Positions 44,750 through 55,000 of a stretch of 64,000 bases of DNA are shown one piece after another; the stretch's first letter is position 1; the number at the start of each line of letters is the position of its first letter. The notes beneath the pieces are model-generated. The model was given only the letters and a program-made list of their open reading frames with translations, was not told where the DNA came from and searched no databases. The stretch is from the NCBI GenBank assembly GCA_030142905.1, contig JASJOG010000007.1, positions 4,481,001 to 4,545,000 of the forward strand, given 5' to 3'. Position numbers and translations under genes: made by a program. This DNA comes from Heliopora coerulea (taxonomy: Eukaryota; Cnidaria; Anthozoa; Scleralcyonacea; Helioporidae).

Positions 44750-45431
44750 CTGTGCAAGAAACAAGAACACAAAATGTATGGAGCAGAGGCAAAGGAACGA
44801 CAATAGAAGTGGGGAAGCCGCCAGACAGGTGAGGGCACTTAATTGAATAGTTCAGATGCGACAAGCTAAGCAATATACCAAACATTATTGGAGAATCAAA
44901 ACTTAACGCCAGGTCTTTGTTTTAACTCTTTAATGCACAATTTTATTTTATTTTATTGTTCTCTCTTTGTATTTCCTTTTTCGATTCCTTTGGTCATTTG
45001 TTCTAGAGGTGTCCTTTATATAGGACTCTGGGCGTTGACGGGTTAAAACAATATTATGGGCAGTGCACTACTTTCAAGCAAATCGTGGCCAGACTTCAGA
45101 AACTGAACACATAAACGGATCTTGGTTGACAAACACAAAGCAAACTTGCTTAAATCGGAGGAGTCTTCCTCCTCCTATACCTCACTAGTGACTGATATGC
45201 TTTCTGAGCTTTTAACACCTCCCAACAAATTCACTTTTTGTACAACACTCGCACAAACTGCTCGACATAGCATGTGGAGGAAACACAAAACCTTTTTAAA
45301 AATAAAAAAACACCAATTAAACTTAGTGGAATGGCATAGTTCATGATTTCAGCATTGTTAGAATAGAACACAACTGTCTGTCGAAGGATGACTTGTGCCA
45401 CGAAAATTTTCACTACCTTCTGTAGCTATAC

Positions 45432-45480
45432 CTGTGCAGTTCGACCCAGCAGCCTGCACAACTCCTAGGTATAATATGAA
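45432..45480 (-). CDS. Possible leader exon of the PAN/EGF gene
   Basis: A 49 bp minus-strand exon (TTTTTTAG acceptor, GTATAG donor) encoding FILYLGVVQAAGSNCT, which looks like the end of a signal peptide with an AxA-like cleavage region. Its phase joins the PAN exon to give ...NCTGDQL. The start methionine must be in an upstream exon I did not find. Confidence 0.45.
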
Positions 45481-45795
45481 CTAAAAAATAAATATGAACT
45501 AATAAATAATAATATAAACTGGTGTAATGTGAGACTACGTTACCCAGTACTGGATACAATGTTGCCACCGTTGAGTTCTACTGAAATGTGTAAATGCAAA
45601 TCTCCTGGCGACATTATCTTGAACATTTTTTAAAACAAAACAATAAAAACTAAGATGTGCTCTTGTCAAGTGAAGTTAGTGTATTCAACAGTATACACCA
45701 TTCCCCTGTTGCTTGGGATCCTTGAGATGAAAATCGAGGTTTCTTATTCCATATCGATCTTAAAAATCCTTAATTTGCCATGCAATTTGACTTAC

Positions 45796-45919
45796 TTTCT
45801 TTGACCAACTGGAATATTCCTTCCTGATGAAACGTTTGTGTCTTATAGCCCACAAAAACATGCAAAAGAAGTATAAGAAATCTTTTGAAGATCCTATTAT
45901 TTCGAAGAATGAGCGACAT
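45796..45919 (-). CDS. Orphan first exon with membrane anchor
   Basis: ATG at 45919 opens MSLILRNNRIFKRFLILLLH, then VFVGYKTQ and a strong GTAAGTC donor after 41 codons. A short basic lead followed by a hydrophobic core is the pattern of a type II membrane protein (for example a Golgi transferase) or a signal peptide. Its exit phase (1) does not fit the exon at 45432-45480. It may belong to another gene or be chance. Confidence 0.3.
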
Positions 45920-46359
45920 GCTGTGCTCCGTATAGCCTCATCAAATTTGATAAATGCGTATTGTTGATGCGAAAGTACAAATTTGTATCTCCGAGGTAAG
46001 TATTTTTTCCCCAATTATTTCCCGAGAGATCTTCCGACTTATTATAATTACCAACTTTTTGGATCAAAGAGACTGTGTCACGGCGCTGATTCGCTCACCC
46101 GCTCCAATTGCTTAAAAGGATCGTCGTAATCATAAGCATAAGATCATAGTCCAAGCATAAGCCAAGAGCCGAACAAAAGACGAAACAAAAAATAATTCTT
46201 ATTGTTTTATCTTTTCAAGTCCCTGGGCAGATATCATGTTTATGTTGCTCGTGTGAACCAAACTTTAGCTGTCAAGGTAAGTGAAAATTCGATATAGCCT
46301 GAAGCTGTGAAAGTTATGGGGTACAAATAGCAAAGACTCCGTTTTATCTGTAAAATTCT

Positions 46360-46490
46360 TTTAAGTTTGATTCCCTCAAATTCTGTAGCTTCTAACCCTT
46401 TACTTTTGACGCTCTTTGCCAAAGACCGTCAATAGCAAAGGGTTGGAAGCTACAGAATCTGAGGGAATCGAACTTAAAAATATTTTACAC
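46360..46490. repeat. Foldback element around AACCCTTTACTTTTGACG
   Basis: Two 60 bp arms, one the complement of the other with several changes. Shared AGGGAATCNAACTTAAAA and CTGTAGCTTC blocks meet at a centre near 46426. Confidence 0.85.
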
Positions 46491-46970
46491 ATGAAAACTA
46501 TATTGCTCTCAGGAAGCATATACAAACGCGGTCATATTCGTTCAACATCAGTGTTGGTAAACTTTTTTGATTTTTCAGATTTGATCAAAGAATGCACACC
46601 AGGAAAAATGAAGCTAAGAGCAACGGACGTTCTTGGACTCTGTTGGGTTTAATGGCTAATTGTTTTAAAGCCGGTGTATTTAAACGAAGTGTTAAGAAAT
46701 ATTCATATTTTCATCTTAAAAAAGCTTTTTAGCATGCACAAGTGTTCTGTTCGACATGTCCTTAAATCTTAAGTTTTTGAAGACTTTATGTCTTATTAGA
46801 TCTATACAGGTATGTTTATCAAAATTATTTCAGTGACTATTCCCGGAAAATATGTTATCTGTTAGCAAGACAAAAGTCATTCTTTCCTAAGTAGTCAAAT
46901 TGTTTACGTTACGAAATTCTGGCGGTATGCAAACACGTACCGTAATTAAGACGCCATGTGGTAACTTTCT

Positions 46971-47189
46971 TAAGCCTGGTTCTCGAAAAATCGCAAAGAT
47001 TGCAAGATAGTCGTAAGATAGAAGGTTTTTTAATCGTGTGAATATGGTATAATTATGAGAACATAGCAGTCGTGGAACTTGGGTCGTAGAAGTAGGTTCG
47101 GAGTCTGCTCTGATGCCTAGTTCTCATATAATCGTAAAGATCGTGCATGTATCGCATGATCTTTTCGATTATATGAGAACCAGGCTTTA
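46971..47189. mobile_element. MITE with TAAGCCTGGTTCTC ends
   Basis: Inverted ends TAAGCCTGGTTCTC and GAGAACCAGGCTTTA, with ATCGNAAAGAT pairing inside. 219 bp with no coding capacity. The same AACCAGGCTT end occurs at about 48561-48570. Confidence 0.8.
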
Positions 47190-47684
47190 TGGCGAATGGA
47201 TCGGATGTCAAGATTCACTTTATGGAACACGATATTGAATGCATTATCAAATTAAGTAAACCATCATCAGTTTAATGGCATTACTTCCAACTGAAAGGAT
47301 TATATCAGACTGAGTTGCTCACATCATATTGAATGCATCTATTAGTGCTAAATGGCCCCGAATTGACTGGGTCACGGTCTAATTGAATGAACTAATTCGA
47401 AGTAAATGGGAAACTTCGAGTGAAATGTTACTTCCAATTTAATGCCATTTCCCACGATTGTTATTTTTTTTTACTTATTTTAGCGGACGTTACAAATCCT
47501 AAAGAAATAATTGCAGGTGTAGATATTGCTTTGAGTTGCTCTACTGTTCACGGCTTAGTCTGGCTAAACACCTGGAAAGCTATTTGTCCGACTAAATTTT
47601 CAACGGTGAAGCGTTTCTTAAAACATTTTCAAAACGGGATGAGACGTAGGTTTACCGTCGCCGAGGGGTAATTTAACCCATACC

Positions 47685-47770
47685 CTAACCCAAACTCTAA
47701 CAGTCTAACCCCAACCATAACCCTAACGTTTGCCCTAACCCTAACCCTAACCCTAACCCTAACCCAAACT
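47685..47770. repeat. Interstitial (CCCTAA)n telomere repeat
   Basis: Several exact CCCTAA units in a row with degenerate flanks. The reverse-orientation tract at 48240-48320 (TTAGGG) lies 0.5 kb away. Confidence 0.92.
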
Positions 47771-47839
47771 TGAATCCCGAATTCGAATCTGAATTCAAAT
47801 CCCAACTGGAATCCTAATTCAGGTTCTTGTCGTCCTCTC

Positions 47840-48010
47840 GTAAGCATAATCATAAGATCATTGTCCAAGCATAAGCCAAGAGCCGAACAAAATATGAAAC
47901 AAAGAAAAACTCTTGTTTTTTTTCTTCGCAAGTCCCATAGAAGGTATCATGCTTTGTTTTCGTATAGATCTTGTCCTTATGCTTGTGCTGCTAGTGTTAA
48001 CCAGATTTAA
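47840..48010. repeat. Dispersed repeat with AAGCATAAGCCAAGAGCC
   Basis: A second copy lies at 46130-46260 and an inverted, shorter one at 48484-48572. The ends are rich in CATAAGC and TATGCTTATG words, so a foldback-type element is likely. Confidence 0.65.
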
Positions 48011-48239
48011 GGGTTAATCAATGGTCTCCAAAGATAAAGGATTTAACATCGCGTGTGAAGCTTAACGGCCACCAGGGGCTGTACTATCTCATCACTCGTC
48101 CACAATTACATGGATATTTTTACTTTACTGTAAAAGAAACGTTTAATTTGGGGCATGCACTCACTGGGATGCGATATGTGGTTATCCAACAGTTTCCCCC
48201 CGGCTTAAATAAGTGAATATCATCTTTCTAGGGGAAATT

Positions 48240-48320
48240 CGGAATTAAACTGGGATTAGGATTACGATCAGGGTTACGATTAAGGTCAGAGTTTAGATTT
48301 GGGTTAGGGTTAGGGTTAGC
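48240..48320. repeat. Interstitial TTAGGG tract
   Basis: GGGATTAGGATTACG-type degenerate repeats ending in three exact TTAGGG units. Confidence 0.85.
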
Positions 48321-48571
48321 TCCAGACGCGGGTACGAAGCAATCACATGGTCGATCACAGATATTTTTAGATAGCAAATGTGTTACTTTGTGGTTAGGAA
48401 TCCTAACTCGAATCCCGGCTCGAATCCTGACGCGAATCCTGACTCGGGTGACTAACTAACTCTGCTTACGACAATCCTTATGTCGCAGGCTTGATTTCAT
48501 TCCTTTGTTTGGCCTTTTGTTTTGTCTTTATGCCTATGATTATGCTTATGCTCACGTGTGAACCAGGCTTT

Positions 48572-48712
48572 AAGCTTGATTTCCACTAGACGGAATCTTC
48601 CGCGCGAACTAAATTTTCTTCGTTTTTTTCTAGCTAGTTCCACTTAAAAGCTCATAAGACAAACAGAAAATTTCGTCCTTACGGAAAATTCCGCCTAGTG
48701 GAAATCAAGCTT
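48572..48712. mobile_element. Foldback MITE with AAGCTTGATTTCCACTAG ends
   Basis: Inverted ends AAGCTTGATTTCCACTAGAC and its near-perfect complement, then TTCCG and AAATTTTCTT pairing inside. 141 bp; the whole element can fold on itself. Confidence 0.88.
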
Positions 48713-48899
48713 GATTAATTACCTGAGAATCCTTGTGGATGATAGCTGGAAGGGGTATGAATAGTCCAAGGAAAATTTGGGGTGATTGTTCAGACTTATG
48801 TATCGATATATATATATATATATGAAAATCATGAATAAATGATGAGGTATGACATATATCAAACATTAGGAACAAAAATAATAGATTAACTAAATATCA

Positions 48900-49930
48900 A
48901 TTTGGCTTTGTCAGGAATTGTTCTTCTTTATTGTCTCCCCAAAGGCTACTAATAATTGACTTATGAATGTAGATAAGAGTATGATTTAATGGCGTCTTGT
49001 TTCTTGGCCTAAACACGGCTTTTGACACGGCTGATCATACGATACTAATTAGGAAACTAGGTTGGATTGTACGGTATGACAGGGATGGCTTTACAATGAT
49101 TTAAGCCTACCTTAAAGATAGAAAACTAACTGTAAAATCAATGTTTCATCTACCTCGCAAGATGTCTCCCGCAGACCAGTAAAATCGCTTATCGTTAACT
49201 AGAGTAAAATCAAAATATCAGTTTCGAACCGACAAGAATTAAGTGTGGTGTTCCCCAAGGGCCTAGCTTGAGTCCATTGCTATTTCTGTTATATATAAAC
49301 GATCTTCCTAGATGTTTGGAGCATTCGGTTCCTTCTATGTTTACCTAAGATGTCAATATGTCCGTTGCAGGTGCACAGAGTTTACTGAAAACAAATTGAA
49401 TTGTGACTTAAATAAAATTTATTCATGGTTAATGGAAAACAAGTTGGCAGGGAGTGTTTCTAAAACTGAGTATATTATCACAGGATCCAGGAAACAACTA
49501 ACCATAAGAGTTGAGGATCCAAATAGTAACATAAGGGGACAAATAATTAAAAGAGTTTATAGTTCTAAAAGCCTAGGGGTAATTATCGATGAAGAAATTC
49601 AAATGAGAAGACAAATTGATAGAGTATGCAAAAACTTTACAAAGGTATACGTGATTTAAAATTAACAAAGCCCAGTATTCTTAGTGAATACTTGACTGAT
49701 GTTTCTAATGCATTTGTCAAACTTTGATTTGATAATTTTTCTTTAGTTTGAGCCAATTGAAATAACACTTCAGCATAAATTACACAAGTTCCAGAATAGA
49801 TCAACGAGGATAATGAATGGATGTGTATATGATACCCGACCAGAGATACGTTATTAAAATTAAATTGGCAACCACTTAATCGTCTTGTGCACTTTTACTA
49901 AAACAAAAATTTCAAACAAAGATGGATCTA
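48900..49930 (+). pseudogene. Non-LTR retrotransposon reverse transcriptase relic
   Basis: Plus-strand frames keep the order of a LINE reverse transcriptase: LNTAFDTADHTIL (finger/palm), CGVPQGPSLSPLLFLLYIND, a ruined YxDD region, then LNCDLNKIYSWLMENKLA with KTEYIITGSR and KSLGVIIDEEIQ (thumb), and near 49790 LHKFQNRSTRIMNG. Many stops and frame changes show it is long dead. CR1- or jockey-like families fit best. Confidence 0.85.
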
Positions 49931-50186
49931 ATTAATATTGTATTTTTTTTAATATTCTGAAAATTAATTTTATAGTCTCCGCATGATGACAATAATATGT
50001 TGGAGTTGCCCTAGCCAACAACAAATACAATGAAACACAGCTTTAAGGACTGTTTACTCTTGCAATTGACATCTTGGTGATTGCTAGAAAGTATACCTTA
50101 AAATAAGGTTTCCAGGGGCGACTGAGAACGAGTCTATTAATAATAAACTGAACCAAAGTAAATGCTTCAAAACATATACCACCCAT

Positions 50187-50235
50187 ACCTAACCCTAACC
50201 CTAACCCAAACCCAAACCCAAACCCTAACCGACCA
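50187..50235. repeat. Short interstitial CCCTAA/CCCAAA tract
   Basis: ACCCTAACCCTAACCCAAAC followed by further CCCAAA variants just before a degraded element. Confidence 0.85.
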
Positions 50236-50549
50236 GCAAACGCTCTCTAATCAATGCTTTCCTCGAATCCAAAAGGGGATATCTTGCTGCATACACTGTC
50301 AAGGATTTATTGCATACAGCAGCAAGACAACAGGGGCCGTGGAACGATATTTTGAGTAGGGGGGCTGACAGGGAACGATAGCATGACCCTCTGAAAAAAT
50401 TAAATTCAATATTTCTGAGACGGTCGTCAACACTTCTTATTTTAATGATTACTCAGAAATCACAAAACACTGGTTAAATTAACAGGAACAACTCAAATAC
50501 TATCAGCTGGTCACTCAAATATCGGATATGTCTATCGGATTTTTATAAT

Positions 50550-50985
50550 CATAAACTAAAATGCGAGTGTGGTTCTCGCTATGCAAGTAGAACAACTCAA
50601 CGGTTAAGTGAAAGGATCAAGCAACATGTGCCAAGTGTTACACGAAACAAGACCATACCATTAAGAAATCAACCGAAAAGGCAATGTACCTCTACTGATT
50701 AAACGATTAATTGTGACTCGGCAATCGGTCGACATTCGTTGTCAAACAGATGTTGTGCCAATAACTAATCACACTCCAAATTTAGCATCCTGGCAAAGTG
50801 CCGCTCAGCATTCTTTCTAAAGATTATGGAATCCATGTATATTGGAGTTATTTTGATGTTTAATCCCTCCTACGTGGTTAACATCATTGCGTTTACATCA
50901 GGTCTAAATATAAGCTGATAACTCATTTCTCAACAGTTAGCAAACGTTTGCACCTGAAGAGTGGTCTGCCGAAATGCATAGTGCT
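50550..50985 (+). pseudogene. Fourth GIY-YIG relic with terminal hairpin
   Basis: The plus-strand frame reads KCECGSRYASRTTQRLSERI then KQHVPSVTRN, later AIGRHLLSNRCCAN and FSILAKCRSAF. This is the pattern of GIY-YIG nucleases at the C-terminus of cnidarian retroelements. It is followed at 50953-50980 by a CTGAAGAGTGG...CCGAAATGC hairpin motif. Stops are present. Confidence 0.6.
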
Positions 50986-51954
50986 TCTTTTTAGTATTTA
51001 CTTTCTCTCTGTGTGTTGGTTCCTCTAGTTCTTTTCAGAACTGTCTTGTATAACCATTCACCATGGTTAAAACGTTTTTCAAAGCAATACTGAAATATTT
51101 CATTTCTTCCCAAAAAAGTGGGGGGCTAAGGCCCCTCCAGCCCCCCCTCCTCTGCGGCCCCTGGACAATCGCGACGTTCAAGATCGCTTATGTATACAGG
51201 CCTTTAGTTATCAATCTGCCCAGGTCTGGAACACTCTGCATGAATAAGAACGATCCGCTTCGCCTGCAGTATCAAACTTTAGGAGTGAACTCTTTGAGAA
51301 AAATAAAGCAAATGAATGAGTAGTTGATTTAAGGCGAGGACACACGCAATATTGCAGCAATTACTAAATTGCACAGACGAGCAAGTGACTTTAAAACAGT
51401 GGGCAGCATCAGGATCTGACTTGGGATAAGCGTTCATAAAAAACTAAGGTCAGTGAACGTACTGGCGTTAGGGCTTCAATGACTTATAGATACAACAAAA
51501 ATTCTTTTCTTCTGCCGTAGAACTGTTTATCAATTCACACGAAACAGATTATAAACACTTGGAAATTCAAATCCGTCAGTGTTCAAAATTTCCCGGCCTG
51601 TGAAGAACCAACTTTAAGCGAGTAAATTTTTATATTTACTAAACGGTAGCGCACAAGTAACATGGGTCTTGTTCCTAGACAACTGTTATCAAACTGTCTG
51701 GTTTTTCTTTTTTCTCATCGTATCAGACCTATCAAGATCATTCTATTTCGATTAGTTCCCAGAATGTCATTTTTTCCTCAAACTACAATTAGTTTCCGAT
51801 AAAAAACACGGCCAACGTAGCCGGACGTACCTAAGTCGAGATGGGATTTGATACTGATCGGGAGACAACGACAACATTAATGGCAGAATGAGGTTTCTTG
51901 GGGATACAAAGGCCCAAGTTAGGGGTAAAGAGGAGCAAAACAGTGAATTCCAAC

Positions 51955-52017
51955 ATGGCCGAATTGCATAGTTCTGTATTTCTTGTAATGGTTACAGGGC
52001 AAATTGAAACTGCGAGA
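51955..52017 (+). CDS. B9D1: B9D1 exon 1
   Basis: Encodes [20 protein letters not shown] plus R, matching the human first exon ([20 protein letters not shown]) residue for residue in length. Donor GTAAGT, phase 0. Confidence 0.95.
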
Positions 52018-55000
52018 GTAAGTCTACTTTAGTCCACAGGTTCCAAATGGGAACTGTATGGTAATTTGGGTTCTTTTTTTCCTGTTTTAGTTTCCCGAAT
52101 TTGACGAACTTTATTGCAAGTATAATTTTGTTTACGGTCAAGATTGGCTTGTCACTTCGGTAAACTTTCTCGAGTTTTATTCTGCGCCATTGAAATTACA
52201 GTACAAATATACCTTATGGCAGATTCGTATTTTTTTTTTCTTTCACTGTTTTCCACCACGTTAATATTTCTTGCAGGGCATAGAGGAAGGTATCTCACAA
52301 ATAACTCAAAAAAGCCAGGACAGAAGACAAATATTTGTTTGGAATTTTCCCTTGGATATCACTTTTAAAAGTACTAACCCTTATGGATGTAAGTGTTTTT
52401 AAAGTACATTAAAGATTTATTTGATGACTCCAGAAGAAGTGACATGGTATTGGTTCAAACCATGCTGTATGGAGAGTAAGCTGTAGAAAGAGTATTTAGA
52501 AGAAAGTTACGAAGTGAGTGGCAGGAAAAATGAGATTTAATGTGAAAGAAAAGTGAGGAAGAAGAACTGATGAACCAGACGGAAAGGGTAGGAATATAAT
52601 GAAATAAAACAGTAAAGAAAATAAATCCAGCAATTGCAGACAGTCATCTTTTTGAAAAATTTATTGAATAAAAATATATGTTGTCTCTGTCCAAAAACAA
52701 TTGTAAACAGGATGTTTTGGTCAAGTTACTTTGACCAGAACATCCTTTTAATACTTTTTTTCAGACAGAGACAACATATATTTTTATTGAATAAAGTTTT
52801 TCAGGAAAGAAAATTGAAGATGATAACCATTACCAGTGGCTTGTAGTCACTGAAATTATAAGGGAAGTGCTCATACTGGATGCAAGATAAACAGGACACT
52901 TGAGCATACTTTGACTTTGTGCAAATTCCCCTGCAAATTTTGGGGAAAGTCAATCTACCTAAAACAATTTGTTCCAACCACTGTTTTTGGACAACATAAC
53001 AACCTTACTTACAATGTAGGTTGCTGACATACAGTAGGAGTTAAAGAACATTTATATATATATATATATATGTTGTGTCAACCAAAAAATATCATTAGAG
53101 GGATGCAAGAGCTTATTAAAAATAGTTTGATTATGATATTTCAAGCTTCCAGCTACCAATAAGCTCATCATGACAATGTTGTCATAAAATATATTTTCAT
53201 TTCACAGCTTTTGCCAAGTTCTATACCTCTCACAAATCCTGAAGTGTCCTAGTGCAATCTGTGAATCTTTATAACTGCAGTCAAGTATATACTGTAGCAC
53301 TCCTATTTCACTTTGCAAACATTTCTGTCATTGATTCAATGTGTCTTAGTCAAACAACTAGTATGGATAGGTAGATAGTTAGAGTCTTTATATATTAATG
53401 ATAATCCACAATATAATGTAAACATTACCTTTTAGTATAGTGTAAATATCACCTTCCACCAATGATTTATTTCTGATCATTTGAATATCCATACATAGCT
53501 TAAGACATGTTGCCTCCCAGGCCACAAAAGGTAAATTTGTCAATGGACTTGTGTGTGCTGGCTCTTGACCAACCAACTATCAAGTGGTGTTCCTTTGAAG
53601 CACTACTTGCCTTGACAGTGTACTCAGCTAATTGGAAGTTACCATAGGTAATTTAGCATATGCACATTTGCAGGTTTTGAGCTTTGAAGGCAAGTGATGC
53701 CTGCCTTGGTCAATGATCAAGAAATAAAGTGAACTATTGAGCAGAGCACAATATTACAGCAACCAATGACACCAGAGGAATGAATATAAACTGCTTTTAA
53801 TCCACTTGAACCTCTTGCAGTGGAAACAACAGCAGTCATCACACAAACTTGGAAGGGCAGAAACACACAAGAATAGCATTTAAATGAACTTCAAAATTTT
53901 CCAAAAATAGGTCAAAAAAAATTATCACTAGGTGAGAGGCACTTGCCTGCACTTATATTACTGCATATCACCAACTGACCATTAAAAATACAAAATATAT
54001 ACAAAGATTGCTTTGAAAAAGAAGTTAAAACAAAACATGTATCCACATTACTTGGTACATGTTGATGCTTGCAAGGGGTTCAGTGAAGGTTAAAATTAAC
54101 TTAAAGGTATTCAGACATATTTAGTTTCCCATGCATTTCTAAGAAAGGTTGAAATCAACATAAATACTCATGGTGCTTCATGGATTTCACAACCAATGAC
54201 AACAACCTTTGTAAGGTATAGGTGCATAAAGTTCTAGCTTAATGGTAAGTTGTTGTGATCTCATCATGATGTCCTCAAAAAAGGAAACATCCAGTAATAT
54301 TTGTGCTATTTTTGGTTACATTATAGTAACTCTTATCAGTCTATATCCAAATTTTTGATCTACTGTAGCTAGCACCAGATGATACTTGTCCACAAGAGAT
54401 CTCTTGAACTGGAAAGGGTTAAGAATATTGCAACTTTTTTCAGTCTGTATCTGACTTTCCTACTTTATTCTGGTTAGCACCAGACCTGTCAACTAGTGAC
54501 ATCTCAGACCAGGAAGGGTTAGGTGTGATTGGAATCTGGGTCTTCTTCCCCAAAAAGTATGTATGGGCTTAAAGAATGTTTAAAGATTTAAAAAGTACCA
54601 AAGATATTGACCTTTTTTATGAAAAATACACAACAATTGTAAATGTCAAAAATTTGGTTGATGAACAATCATGTGCATACTTTTTAGCAGATAGTGTTTC
54701 TGGTCTAAACACCTTTCCAAAACACAGTACTGTATAGTGCTATAGATTGTGAAGATAATTCAATTTTTAAGTATTTTTCAATGACTGGCATTAGTTTGGC
54801 ATACCATATTATGCCCACAGGCATAGGAAGTGGGGAGGCATGGGTGCATGTGTACCCCAACCATAGAAGTGGGGGCTGTTCTCCAATATTGACTGCAATC
54901 TCTCTTTCTTTTAATTTTTATTATATTTTTATGGTCTTCTCAACCCTGACTAGAGGTGGGTCCCCCCCTAATAATTAGTTGCTTCCTATGCCTTTGATGC

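Noticed and set aside
44454..44885. 143-codon single-exon gene
   Set aside because: The PAN-like part is bounded by good splice sites at 44538 and 44749. The extra codons on both sides are intron.
47420..47671. Exon candidate with ADVTNPKEIIAG after a good acceptor
   Set aside because: Splice-like signals are present, but no partner exon or family match was found.
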